A DNA stretch of 63,023 nucleotides from JAAYJT01 sp037446395 (GTDB lineage: Bacteria > Bacteroidota > Bacteroidia > Bacteroidales > JAAYJT01), in contig JBBIIP010000017.1 in the NCBI GenBank assembly GCA_037446395.1, positions 1-63,023 of the forward strand, in the 5' to 3' direction. The notes under the pieces were generated by a model, which was not told where the DNA came from, searched no databases, and worked only from the letters and a program-made list of their open reading frames with translations. The position numbers and the translations under genes are program-made. Positions 33,307-42,619 of this stretch are shown here, one piece after another. Positions within the stretch are counted from its first letter, which is position 1, and each line of letters starts with the position of its first letter.

Positions 33307-34353
33307 TTATTTCACATTGGCATTCATGGCCGAAAGCATATTGCCGTAAACATTGCTTAAGGCAGCTATTTTTCTGGTCAGGCCATCCATCTCATCGCGA
33401 TATTTGCTCATATTATCCGAGGTTTGCGAAATATTGTTGAGCAACAGGTTCACTGATGATTGTAGCATGGAACTGGCTTCAGCCTGCTGGTTAAGGCTAT
33501 GCAATTGCAATTCATATACAGTGTTTAAGGCTGATAAATTGCCTGAAACCTTCTTCAATTGCATGGTATAATTTTCACTGTCAGCTTTGCTGATATCTAT
33601 GTTTTCAGCAGATCTGGCAATAAATTCGGCCGATTTTGTATATTTTTCGGTCAATTGAGCGGCCGACAATGTTGCATTCTTAATTGCGGCAGCAAAGTCA
33701 GATGTTACATTCATATCTGATTTTAGTGAAACACTGGCCTCGGTATAGATGTTGCTGAGGTCGGCTACCTTTTGCGAAGCATTGCGAACATTATTGATGT
33801 ATTCGGTATTTGCATGTGCCTCTCGCTCAATCAGTTCGGATGATTTTTTAGTTGATTCCGATAGTTTTTCGACCGATGAAGCAGCAGCTTTCATAGAGCT
33901 GATAAATTCTTCGCTTGCAAAAGAGGCGGATGAAAGATTTGACAACCTGTTCGTATTCTCGCTAAGCTTACGCATGCCATCGCCCAGGCTCTGAAGAAGA
34001 ACCGGATCAATTTTTGCCTCCTCTAAAATTTTGTCTAATTCACGAGTAATACTACCGCCATGTTGCGCCATCATGGGTTGTGTTTTTGGCACAGGAATGT
34101 TTTCGCTGTGATACATGTGGCCGAGCTGGGGATAAACCAGGCTCCAGTCGGGTTCAACGTGAGGAGGCTCAAATGCTGAGAAAAAGAAAATAAGCGCCTC
34201 TGTTCCCAATCCAACAATCAGCATTTCGTTGGCGTATGAATAATGGTTTATCTTGAATAGTGCGCCCAGGATGACTACGGCGGCTCCCCATCCATAGAGT
34301 TTTGACATGAAGTTGCGGAAGCCCCTGCTTTGAACCAATTGCCTAAGTCCCAT
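33307..34353 (-). CDS. gldL: Type IX secretion/gliding motor protein GldL (PorL), long form
   Basis: The 348-residue protein has two membrane helices at about 19-37 and 42-61 with the conserved FKINHYSYANEMLIVGLGTE segment; glutamate 52 in the second helix corresponds to the proton-pathway glutamate proposed for GldL. GldL pentamers surround GldM and use the proton motive force. The cytoplasmic part (about 75-348) is long, helical and serine/alanine rich with repeated 20-40 residue heptad-like stretches (SSVEKLSESTKKSSELI, QKVADLSNIYTEASVSL). It is much longer than Flavobacterium GldL and nearer to Porphyromonas PorL. It lies 54 bases after gldK. Confidence 0.94.
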   Translation of the reverse strand: MGLRQLVQSRGFRNFMSKLYGWGAAVVILGALFKINHYSYANEMLIVGLGTEALIFFFSAFEPPHVEPDWSLVYPQLGHMYHSENIPVPKTQPMMAQHGGSITRELDKILEEAKIDPVLLQSLGDGMRKLSENTNRLSNLSSASFASEEFISSMKAAASSVEKLSESTKKSSELIEREAHANTEYINNVRNASQKVADLSNIYTEASVSLKSDMNVTSDFAAAIKNATLSAAQLTEKYTKSAEFIARSAENIDISKADSENYTMQLKKVSGNLSALNTVYELQLHSLNQQAEASSMLQSSVNLLLNNISQTSDNMSKYRDEMDGLTRKIAALSNVYGNMLSAMNANVK

Positions 34354-34407
34354 TTTTATAATAATTAATGATTAACAACAAATTTGATATAATGCACGAT
34401 AAATGAT

Positions 34408-35757
34408 TTAGTTATAGATTCTTGATGCTCTTCTAGGGCTATCGCCTTTTTGGCGGCCAAGGAAGCCCTGCACATTGCGAAAACCAATATACGACTTTGC
34501 AGTGTCCTGATATTCATAATCACGAGCACTTGTCTGCAGGTAAAACGCAACATCCTTCCATGAGCCTCCGCGCACTACCTTGCGTTTGAGTATTGGCGGA
34601 TCGGTGTCTTTGGCATTGTAGGTGTACGAAGGATTCATATCCCAGGTAAAATTGTAAGAAGAACTATGATAAGCGTCGTTTGTCCATTCGGCAACATTCC
34701 CCGCCATATCGTACAATCCGAAATCGTTTGGAGGAAAATGCGCAACTACCAGCGTTGACAGGCCACCATCGGCAGCATAATCACCCCGCAAGGGTTTGAA
34801 ATTGGCAAGAAAACAACCTTTTTCATTGCGGGTATACGGCCCACCCCAGGGATATGGGTTTAAGGCATTGCCTCCGCGGGCTGCCCATTCCCATTCGGCT
34901 TCGGTAGGAAGGCGAAAATCCATAACTACTGCCTGTTGGCGACCAGCCAGGTAACTGTTCAGGTACTGAGTTCTCCATATGGAGAAAGCCCTTGCCTGGC
35001 GCCAGTTTACGCCCACAACCGGATAGTTGTCGAAGGCCGGATGCCAGAAATAATTTTCGGCCAATGGATCATTAAATGAGTAGGAATAATCATGCAACCA
35101 CACCAAAGTGTCAGGATAAACATTAATGGTTTCTTTGCGCACATACACTGAGCGATCGCGGGAGCGATTGGCAAATGAGGCATCTTTTGGGTTACCACTG
35201 CTGAAATCTTTTGAGGCAGCAGCACGCAAATCTACCCAATAGTACTCATAGTATAATTTGCGGGTATCAATTTGCTTGCGCCGAAAATATCGTTCGTTTT
35301 CAGGAAGAAACATTTCTTCGAGAGCTTCGCGTTCTGCCTCTCCGTTCCATTTTATGGGCTTTGACCAATTGAGAATTGGAGGATCGAATTGCTCACCGGT
35401 TTTTTTGTTTTCTTCGATTAAATACACTTCCGGCATGACTTCTCCGAGTTTCACCCTTGCAATCGAGTCTCTGACCCAGTGCACAAACTGCCTGTATTCA
35501 TTGTTGGTTATTTCTGTTTCGTCCATATAAAATGCTGAAACCGAAACGGTTTTGGGTTGATAATCCATCGTTCCCGGAACATTCTCATCGCTTCCCCCCA
35601 TGGTATAGCTTCCCATTGGAACATAGACCATGCCATAAGGATCGGGTTGGTAAAAACGTGGTCGCTTGGATACTCCTACCAATTCGCCTTTGCCTGAATT
35701 GCTGCAACTGGCCAGTATGAAAAATGCGGCAAAGTAGAAAATTATTCTTCTGATCAT
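34408..35757 (-). CDS. gldK: Type IX secretion/gliding lipoprotein GldK (PorK)
   Basis: From the ATG at 35757 the product has 449 residues and a lipoprotein signal peptide (MIRRIIFYFAAFFILASC). A TTG eight codons upstream is less likely. The mature protein is a formylglycine-generating-enzyme-like (FGE-sulfatase) domain: VPMGSYTMGGSDEN, FYMDETEITNNEYRQFV, RLPTEAEWEWAARGG, FPPNDFGLYDMAGNVAEWTN and RGGSWKDVAFYLQTSAR. GldK is not known to act as an enzyme; it forms the periplasmic ring with GldN under the outer membrane. It is preceded by porP (93-base gap) and followed by gldL. Confidence 0.95.
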   Translation of the reverse strand: MIRRIIFYFAAFFILASCSNSGKGELVGVSKRPRFYQPDPYGMVYVPMGSYTMGGSDENVPGTMDYQPKTVSVSAFYMDETEITNNEYRQFVHWVRDSIARVKLGEVMPEVYLIEENKKTGEQFDPPILNWSKPIKWNGEAEREALEEMFLPENERYFRRKQIDTRKLYYEYYWVDLRAAASKDFSSGNPKDASFANRSRDRSVYVRKETINVYPDTLVWLHDYSYSFNDPLAENYFWHPAFDNYPVVGVNWRQARAFSIWRTQYLNSYLAGRQQAVVMDFRLPTEAEWEWAARGGNALNPYPWGGPYTRNEKGCFLANFKPLRGDYAADGGLSTLVVAHFPPNDFGLYDMAGNVAEWTNDAYHSSSYNFTWDMNPSYTYNAKDTDPPILKRKVVRGGSWKDVAFYLQTSARDYEYQDTAKSYIGFRNVQGFLGRQKGDSPRRASRIYN

Positions 35758-35850
35758 CTTTTTCCGAATTATATTATGCAATTAACGGATTTGCTGTGAC
35801 TTTATTATTCTGCTCTTTTGTTTCGGCTTGCTGCCAAACAAAATGTTGCA

Positions 35851-36810
35851 TTAAAGAAAACGTGTATTTCTATAACTTTTTTTGGTTTTTTCAATTTCTA
35901 GTTTAAAACAATAATTGATCATGACCTCATGGCTTCCGGATGCGCCGATGGCCGAGATGGGAATATCATACGAATATCCAACCCTCAATTCGTTGAGTGC
36001 CAGACCAAACATAAGCACAATGGCATCCTGCATCCGATAACTCATACCGCCCCAAAATTTCTGACTCACCACCATCGTTGAACTTAGGTCGTATTGCACC
36101 GATGCCCCATCAGATTTGATAAACACTGAAGGGATAAGCTCAAAGTTATTATTGCCCGAGATGGGGATATGATAACCAGCAGTAAAATAATAATGACGCC
36201 GAAAATTAATTTTTGCACCAGTTTGTTCGCCAATCTCTTTCTTGCTTTGCAGAAGCCTGGACGATGAAAGTCCTGCATAATAATTTCCGGGAACCTGGTA
36301 GAAAAGGCCTGCACTCAAATCAACCATCATGTTGCTCAAATTTTCACCGGACAGATTGTTTAACAGCGGGTCGCTATCGTCAACAGGTTTGAACTTGCCG
36401 GCATCCAGGACCATATTATTAAACCCAAACTGGAATCCAATTCCAAGTTTCCCTTCCGAAAATTTCTTGTGGTAGGAATACCCAAGCTTCACAGTATTTG
36501 TGGTGAAGAATCCGATTTTATCCTGCATTACTGTCCCGCCGACTCCACCCCGAAGCGCAGGTATCGTGGCATCAACCGACATGAGAAATGTTTCCGGAGA
36601 AAGACGATTGCCATCAGCATCTACAAAACCAACCCATTGTTGCCTCATTAAACCTGTTGCACAAATTGCATTACTCAGGCCTGCAAATCCGGGATTAACC
36701 GTCATATGATTGAACATGTTCTGGCTAAATTGAGGCTCCTGCTGTGCAGAAACCTCGAGCACAAACAGCAGAAAAAACAACCGAATACCATACAATCTGA
36801 CAATCTTCAT
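35851..36810 (-). CDS. porP: Type IX secretion membrane protein PorP/SprF family
   Basis: The ATG at 36810 gives 319 residues with a signal peptide (MKIVRLYGIRLFFLLFVLEV, cleaved after SAQ). The mature start QQEPQFSQNMFNHMTVNPGF is the signature of the PorP/SprF family, and the rest shows alternating strands of a roughly 14-strand outer-membrane barrel (GIGFQFGFNNMVLDAG, AGLFYQVPGNYYAGLS). A frame extending to 36906 would place charged residues before the signal peptide. PorP is the outer-membrane member of the cluster and is associated with the GldKN ring. The gene order porP-K-L-M-N is that of Porphyromonas. Confidence 0.94.
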   Translation of the reverse strand: MKIVRLYGIRLFFLLFVLEVSAQQEPQFSQNMFNHMTVNPGFAGLSNAICATGLMRQQWVGFVDADGNRLSPETFLMSVDATIPALRGGVGGTVMQDKIGFFTTNTVKLGYSYHKKFSEGKLGIGFQFGFNNMVLDAGKFKPVDDSDPLLNNLSGENLSNMMVDLSAGLFYQVPGNYYAGLSSSRLLQSKKEIGEQTGAKINFRRHYYFTAGYHIPISGNNNFELIPSVFIKSDGASVQYDLSSTMVVSQKFWGGMSYRMQDAIVLMFGLALNELRVGYSYDIPISAIGASGSHEVMINYCFKLEIEKTKKSYRNTRFL

Positions 36811-37050
36811 CCGAAAAAATTTGATACCAGACAGAAAACAATTCCGCATGTAATTGTTATCAGGAAAATGAACCCCACAAAACCGATTTTTGACGAGCAG
36901 AACCAAAATGAAATTTCAAAAAACGTGCAATATTACAAAGTTTTTCGCTACATTGGTCTTTCGGCCAATCAATTCTGGCTTAATGAGTTTAAAATAACAC
37001 GTTTTGCAGCTTTTTAGTATGCCATCCCAACCAAAACTAACTGATTTCGC

Positions 37051-37058
37051 TAATTTTG
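37051..37058 (+). promoter_or_regulatory. Predicted -7 element for the YitT gene
   Basis: TAATTTTG matches TAnnTTTG, 37 bases before the ATG. Between it and the start lie three tandem CTAA units near 37080. No clear -33. Confidence 0.4.
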
Positions 37059-37095
37059 CAAACATTTTTCAAATTTAACCTAACTAACTAATTAT

Positions 37096-38016
37096 ATGGC
37101 ATTTTCATCAAAAGAAAAACCCTTCGGCCGGAAGTGGCTAATCAGCTACGGGCTTATCCTGGTCGGCTCTCTTATTCTTGCTGCAGGATTTGTATTTTTC
37201 ATTACACCTTATCGCATCGTGCCGGGAGGGGTTTATGGCATTTCTATCGTTATACATTATTTATCGAAGGGCGTCTTCGATTTCGTTCCCAATGGCTTGC
37301 CTATTGGGCTGATGGCTTTGATATTGAACATTCCTTTGACAATCATCGGAATCAAAATACTAGGTCCCCGGTTTGGGATAAAAACAATCGTCGGGTTTGT
37401 ATTCACTTCGGCTTTCATTGATTTACTCACGCATTGGTGGGGAGAAGCCCCATTGGTCGAGAACGATGCCTTGCTGTCTTCAATTTTCGGAGGTGTTTTG
37501 ATTGGATTTGGCCTTGGGCTAATATTCAAGGCCAAGGCAACCAGTGGAGGAAGTGATATTGTGGCCATGATTTTTGCGAAATATACCAAATTGCCTTTGG
37601 GGCAACTCATCATATACATTGACTCGGCAATAGTTTTGATCGGATTGGTAGCGTTTGGCGATTGGAAAATACCATTATATTCATGGATTGTGATTTATAT
37701 CACAGGAAAAACAGTTGATTTAATTCTTCAGGGGGTAAATTACGACAAAGCCCTGCTGATTATCAGTGAGAAGTACCAGGAAATTCGCGATAAAATTATC
37801 AACGACTTGAATCGTGGGGGCACTTATATTGCGGGCAAGGGAATGTATAATGGGGCCGAAAAAACGATTATTTTCACCGTTGTTAACCGCCGCGAACTTG
37901 CCCTGCTTCAAGAGCATATTCATGAAGTGGACCCAAAAGCTTTTCTAACCGTAATGGATGCGACTGAAATACTGGGAGAAGGCTTCAAATCACTACAAGA
38001 CAAGATTCATGAATAA
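37096..38016 (+). CDS. YitT family membrane protein (DUF161/DUF2179)
   Basis: The 306-residue protein has five to six membrane helices over residues 14-215 with the conserved FFITPYRIVPGGVYGISIVI, FKAKATSGGSDIVAM and TGKTVDLILQGV segments, then a soluble C-terminal DUF2179 domain (KALLIISEKYQEIRDKI, GTYIAGKGMYNGAEKTIIF, DPKAFLTVMDATEILGEGF). The family is widespread; a transport role is suspected but not established. It stands alone between the type IX cluster and dxs with its own predicted promoter. Confidence 0.9.
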   Translation: MAFSSKEKPFGRKWLISYGLILVGSLILAAGFVFFITPYRIVPGGVYGISIVIHYLSKGVFDFVPNGLPIGLMALILNIPLTIIGIKILGPRFGIKTIVGFVFTSAFIDLLTHWWGEAPLVENDALLSSIFGGVLIGFGLGLIFKAKATSGGSDIVAMIFAKYTKLPLGQLIIYIDSAIVLIGLVAFGDWKIPLYSWIVIYITGKTVDLILQGVNYDKALLIISEKYQEIRDKIINDLNRGGTYIAGKGMYNGAEKTIIFTVVNRRELALLQEHIHEVDPKAFLTVMDATEILGEGFKSLQDKIHE

Positions 38017-38068
38017 AACTGCATGTACCCAAAATCAACTGTTCGTCATTTCAGGCTTTTATTTGTGA

Positions 38069-38076
38069 TAACTTTG
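38069..38076 (+). promoter_or_regulatory. Predicted -7 element for dxs
   Basis: TAACTTTG matches TAnnTTTG, 23 bases before the ATG at 38100 and inside the 83-base gap after the YitT gene. No clear -33. Confidence 0.45.
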
Positions 38077-38099
38077 CACCCCGAAATTGATTCCGATAC

Positions 38100-40010
38100 A
38101 TGCTTAATATGTACACACCTGCAACAGGTCTTCTTTCTTCGATAAACTCCCCCAACGATCTGCGCAAGCTGGCTGAAAGCGAGCTTCCGCTATTATGCAA
38201 AGAATTAAGGCAATTCATTATTGATGTTGTTTCAGCAACCCCAGGTCATTTGGGCGCGAGCCTTGGGGTTGTGGAACTGACTGTGGCATTGCACTATGTA
38301 TTTAATACTCCTACAGATCGGTTGATCTGGGATGTCGGCCACCAGGCTTATGCCCACAAAATACTTACCGGCAGGCGGGATGTTTTCCACACAAACCGCA
38401 AATTTAAAGGCATTAGCGGTTTCCCACGCCAGAGCGAAAGTCCATACGATGCATTTGGTACCGGGCACTCATCAACCTCTATATCGGCAGCCTTGGGCAT
38501 GGCCACAGCTGCAGGATTGCAAAACGATTTTGCAAGGCACCATATCGCAGTGATTGGCGATGGAAGTATGACCGGGGGCATGGCCTTCGAAGCCCTGAAT
38601 AATGCAGGCGTCTCAAAATCAAATCTTCTGGTCGTTCTCAACGACAATGGCATCGCCATTGACCAGAACGTGGGGGCTATTAAAGAGTATCTTACAAATA
38701 TAGTAACCTCAAAAACCTATAACCGTTTCCGAGATAGCGTTTGGAAGATGATGGGTGGCAACTCAAAATATGGCCAAAACTCAAGGGCAGTTATCAAACA
38801 AATCGGAAATGCCTTGAAAACAACCATTTTCAGGCAAAGTAACCTTTTCGAAGCACTGAATATCCGCTATTTTGGCCCCGTTGATGGGCACGACATCATT
38901 CGACTTACTGAATTACTGGGCGACTTAAAAAATATTCCTGGCCCCAAATTGCTCCATGTGATCACCGTAAAAGGAAAAGGATATCATCACGCGGAGAAAG
39001 ATCAAATAACTTTTCATGCACCCGGACAGTTCGATAAAATTACCGGGGCACTTTTGGACGCGAAGAGCTCCGGTCAGCCGCCCAAATTTCAGGAGGTTTT
39101 CGGTAAAACAATTCTCGAATTGTCAGAAATGAACCCTCAAATTGTGGGTGTTACACCAGCCATGCCCACCGGATGCTCGCTCACATATATGATGGAAAAG
39201 ATGCCCCACCGGGTGTTTGATGTCGGAATTGCCGAGCAACACGCAGTTACATTTTCGGCTGGCCTTGCCTCCGAAGGCCTGATCCCCTTTTGCAACATTT
39301 ACTCAAGTTTTATGCAGCGGGCCTATGACCAGGTAATCCATGATGTGGCGCTACAGAATTTGCCGGTAGTTTTTTGCCTCGACCGCGGCGGCCTTGTGGG
39401 GGACGACGGTCCAACCCATCATGGTACCTTCGACCTGGCATATTTCAGGGCTGTACCCGGCCTTACAATCGCTTCTCCGATCAACGAAGAAGAACTTCGC
39501 AACCTTATGTTTACCGCTCAACAACAACCACTTAGGCCATTTGTGATCAGATATCCCAAAGGACGCGGTGTAATGGTTGATTGGCAAACCCCTTTCAAAC
39601 TTATTGAAATTGGGAAAGGACAAAAAGTTTGTGGTGGAACAAACCTTGCAATCCTTACAATTGGCCCGGTTGGCAACTATGTGACTTCAATTCGTAAGCA
39701 GCTTCATGACCATGGCTTTAACCCTGCACATTACGACATCAGGTTTCTTAAACCCATTGATGAAGAACTCTTGCACGAGGTGTTTAAAAATTTCAGCAAA
39801 GTGATCACAGTCGAAGACGGAACCATTGTGGGGGGGCTCGGGAGTGCGGTGCTCGAATTTATGAATGTGCATCAATACAAAGCCACAGTGAGCCGATTGG
39901 GAGTGCCTGATCGTTTTATTGAGCACGGAACCGTCGAAGAACTCCACCATGCATGCGGATACGACCCCGAAGGCATCTTCCTGGAAATAAAAAAAATGAT
40001 GACAGAATAG
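38100..40010 (+). CDS. dxs: 1-deoxy-D-xylulose-5-phosphate synthase
   Basis: The 636-residue thiamine-diphosphate enzyme condenses pyruvate and glyceraldehyde 3-phosphate to DXP, first step of the MEP isoprenoid pathway and a precursor of pyridoxal phosphate. Landmarks are HLGASLGVVELTVALHYVF, IWDVGHQAYAHKILTGR, the ThDP/Mg2+ motif GDGSMTGGMAFEALNNAG, and in the second half FDVGIAEQHAVTFSAGLA with the catalytic glutamate and DRGGLVGDDGPTHHG. An ATG three codons later is an alternative start. It is convergent with rseP; dxr, the next enzyme, is 1.4 kb away in the opposite orientation. Confidence 0.97.
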   Translation: MLNMYTPATGLLSSINSPNDLRKLAESELPLLCKELRQFIIDVVSATPGHLGASLGVVELTVALHYVFNTPTDRLIWDVGHQAYAHKILTGRRDVFHTNRKFKGISGFPRQSESPYDAFGTGHSSTSISAALGMATAAGLQNDFARHHIAVIGDGSMTGGMAFEALNNAGVSKSNLLVVLNDNGIAIDQNVGAIKEYLTNIVTSKTYNRFRDSVWKMMGGNSKYGQNSRAVIKQIGNALKTTIFRQSNLFEALNIRYFGPVDGHDIIRLTELLGDLKNIPGPKLLHVITVKGKGYHHAEKDQITFHAPGQFDKITGALLDAKSSGQPPKFQEVFGKTILELSEMNPQIVGVTPAMPTGCSLTYMMEKMPHRVFDVGIAEQHAVTFSAGLASEGLIPFCNIYSSFMQRAYDQVIHDVALQNLPVVFCLDRGGLVGDDGPTHHGTFDLAYFRAVPGLTIASPINEEELRNLMFTAQQQPLRPFVIRYPKGRGVMVDWQTPFKLIEIGKGQKVCGGTNLAILTIGPVGNYVTSIRKQLHDHGFNPAHYDIRFLKPIDEELLHEVFKNFSKVITVEDGTIVGGLGSAVLEFMNVHQYKATVSRLGVPDRFIEHGTVEELHHACGYDPEGIFLEIKKMMTE

Positions 40011-40066
40011 AGCAGCATTGGCTTGCAGAGAAAGACCGCTGATGCATCAAGGTTCCAATTCGAAGA

Positions 40067-41392
40067 CTATCTGAAGAGATTTCTTATATCGTTGGCATTG
40101 GCAAAAACAACAAGGGCCAATAAAAAGATCATCCCTGCAATTTGTGCATATTCCATGAATTTATCACCTGGCTTTCGCCCGGTAATTATTTCATAGAGTA
40201 AAAACAACACATGGCCTCCGTCGAGGGCAGGAATTGGCAGTATGTTTAGTATGGCCAGCATGATTGATAGAAACGCAGTTAGCTCCCAGAAAGCTTGCCA
40301 GTTCCAAATGGAAGGAAAAATACTGCCAATGGTGATGAATCCACCCAAAGATTCATATGCTTTGGTTTTGGGCGAAAAAATGATCTTAAGCTGTTTGATG
40401 TAATTTCCAACCCCATGATACCCTTTGGTGATACCAGCCGGGATGGCCTGAAATAGGTTGTATTCCTTGACCTTGAATGTGAAATATCTTTCCAGATCAC
40501 TGATCGGATAAACACCAATTGTGCCCGTTTGGCTTACCTGCACTGAAATAGCCAGGGTGTCCGTTTGGCGAATAACATCCACATCAACCGGTGTGTCCTT
40601 AAAAAGTTGAAGCTCGCTCTTGAATTGGTCAAAAAACTCCAGAGATTTTCCATTAAAACCGATTATTTTATCTCCGATTTGCAAACCAGCTTTTTCGGCC
40701 GGTGAGTCTTTGATGAATCCCGACACTTCAAATGGAAAACGAATGCCAATAAACTCAGGCGACCGGTGCTTGAGAAGTTTTGCAATAAATCCGTCTGGAA
40801 CATTTACATCAACAGCTTGCTCATTTCGGATTACCTGAATGGTTTTGGCATTGTTCAAAATGATCTGCGATGGAATTTTAAAAAAATCTTCAACAGAGTT
40901 ATTATCAATGGCCAGAATATGGTCACCGTTTCGTAACCCCATCTCATAAGCAAGTGAATCTACAGTAATGCCATACTTGAGTTCTGAAGCCGGCAGATAT
41001 TTTTCGCCCCAAGCGGTAAGAATTGAAATATAAATGGCAATGGCCAGCAGGATATTCACCATAACACCTCCAACCATAATAATCAGTCGCTGCCAGGCAG
41101 GTTTCGACCGAAATTCCCAGGGCTGAGGTGGTTTGGCCATTTGTTCTTTGTCGAGCGATTCGTCAATCATTCCGGCAATTTTAACATAGCCTCCAAGCGG
41201 CAACCACCCTATGCCATAGGTAGTATCGCCGTATTTATATTTGAATAGCGAAAACCATGGATTAAAAAACAAATAAAAACTCTCGACCCTTGTTTTGAAT
41301 AATTTAGCGGTAATAAAATGACCAAGCTCATGAAAAACAACAAGAATTGCGAGGCTTAAGATCAGTTGGAGGGCTTTGATTAGTATTTCCAT
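40067..41392 (-). CDS. rseP: RIP zinc metalloprotease RseP (site-2 protease)
   Basis: The 441-residue membrane protease carries the zinc motif HELGH at residues 21-25 in the first helix and the second metal-ligand motif LPIPALDGGHVLF near the C-terminus. Two PDZ domains lie between (DSLAYEMGLRNGDHILAID and DSPAEKAGLQIGDKIIGFNG). It cuts membrane-anchored regulators such as anti-sigma factors, or cleared signal peptides, within the bilayer. It follows dxr by 18 bases, a pairing also common in other phyla. Its target is not encoded in this window. Confidence 0.95.
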   Translation of the reverse strand: MEILIKALQLILSLAILVVFHELGHFITAKLFKTRVESFYLFFNPWFSLFKYKYGDTTYGIGWLPLGGYVKIAGMIDESLDKEQMAKPPQPWEFRSKPAWQRLIIMVGGVMVNILLAIAIYISILTAWGEKYLPASELKYGITVDSLAYEMGLRNGDHILAIDNNSVEDFFKIPSQIILNNAKTIQVIRNEQAVDVNVPDGFIAKLLKHRSPEFIGIRFPFEVSGFIKDSPAEKAGLQIGDKIIGFNGKSLEFFDQFKSELQLFKDTPVDVDVIRQTDTLAISVQVSQTGTIGVYPISDLERYFTFKVKEYNLFQAIPAGITKGYHGVGNYIKQLKIIFSPKTKAYESLGGFITIGSIFPSIWNWQAFWELTAFLSIMLAILNILPIPALDGGHVLFLLYEIITGRKPGDKFMEYAQIAGMIFLLALVVFANANDIRNLFR

Positions 41393-41410
41393 TTTATAGA
41401 TTTTCTTGGC

Positions 41411-42559
41411 TTATTTAATAAACTCCGAGGCAATCCTCCGGGTTTCAACATCTGTTCTGGTATAGTCTTCGAAGGTTGGCGCTTCAATAAAACTGCATGT
41501 GTGCAATGAATGTTCAATTATATCGCTCATTTCATGAAATCCACACTTATCATGAAGAAAAGCGGCTACTGCCACTTCGTTGGCTGCATTGAGTATACAA
41601 GCCATGTTTCCTCCTTTTTCAAGTGCATAATAGGCAAAGTTAAGGTTACGAAAAGTTGCTGTATCGGGATATTCAAATGTAAGTGACGGATAATCAACGA
41701 AACGAAATTTTGGAAATTGTGTTGTAAGGCGCTGAGGCCAGGAAAGGGCATATTGAATGGGCAGGCGCATATCAGGCAGCCCCATTTGAGCCTTTATTGA
41801 GCCATCAACGAATTGCACCATGCTATGAATTATTGATTGAGGATGAATGAGCACCTCGATCTGTGAAGGGCTGAGACCAAATAACCATTTTGCCTCGATT
41901 ACTTCCAGCCCTTTGTTCATCAGGGTTGCCGAGTCAATGGTCACCTTACTGCCCATATTCCAATTTGGGTGCATGAGCGCTTCTTCTTTCGTTACCTGTC
42001 GGAGTTCTTCGTGCGATCGCCCCCGAAACGGGCCACCGGAAGCTGTGAGAAATACTTTTTCGATCTGGTTCAAATCTTCGCCCATAAGGCATTGAAAAAT
42101 AGCGGAGTGCTCTGAATCAACAGGCAAAATATTCACCCTGTTTTCAAGAGCCAAGCGGGTGATGAGTTCTCCGGCCACTACCAGCGATTCTTTATTTGCA
42201 AGTGCAATGTGCTTTCGTGCCCTGATTGTATGTATGGTTGGTTCTAATCCGGCAAAACCAACAATCGCAGAGAGTACAATATCAATTTCATCAATCTCTA
42301 CAATCTGATTAAGGGCGCCAATCCCTGCAAAAACCTTAATTGGATATGGCAGCAAGGCTTCTTTCACCATCGAATAATATTGTTCTCCTGCAATGACTAC
42401 CGCATTGGGCTGGTACTCAATGGCTTGCTCAATCAGCAATGGGGCATTTGTCATGGCTGTGAGCACTTCCACACTAAAATGTTCCGGGTGTTGTTTAACC
42501 ACCTCGAGTGCCTGTGTGCCTATTGATCCTGTAGATCCTAGAATAGCAAGTTTTTTCAT
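41411..42559 (-). CDS. dxr: 1-deoxy-D-xylulose-5-phosphate reductoisomerase
   Basis: The 382-residue enzyme converts DXP to 2-C-methyl-D-erythritol 4-phosphate with NADPH, second step of the MEP pathway. The N-terminal LAILGSTGSIGTQALEVV binds NADPH, IALANKESLVVAGELI and LPVDSEHSAIFQCL bind substrate and metal, and ASGGPFRGRSHEEL and MGSKVTIDSATLMNKGLEVIEA are family signatures. It is cytoplasmic. The upstream neighbour is an M23 peptidase (60-base gap) and the downstream one rseP. All active-site motifs are intact. Confidence 0.97.
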   Translation of the reverse strand: MKKLAILGSTGSIGTQALEVVKQHPEHFSVEVLTAMTNAPLLIEQAIEYQPNAVVIAGEQYYSMVKEALLPYPIKVFAGIGALNQIVEIDEIDIVLSAIVGFAGLEPTIHTIRARKHIALANKESLVVAGELITRLALENRVNILPVDSEHSAIFQCLMGEDLNQIEKVFLTASGGPFRGRSHEELRQVTKEEALMHPNWNMGSKVTIDSATLMNKGLEVIEAKWLFGLSPSQIEVLIHPQSIIHSMVQFVDGSIKAQMGLPDMRLPIQYALSWPQRLTTQFPKFRFVDYPSLTFEYPDTATFRNLNFAYYALEKGGNMACILNAANEVAVAAFLHDKCGFHEMSDIIEHSLHTCSFIEAPTFEDYTRTDVETRRIASEFIK

Positions 42560-42619
42560 TATCCTGTTCTTAACTGAGCGGTTTGATGAATAAACGGAAA
42601 CAAATCACTTGTTCTGGAT

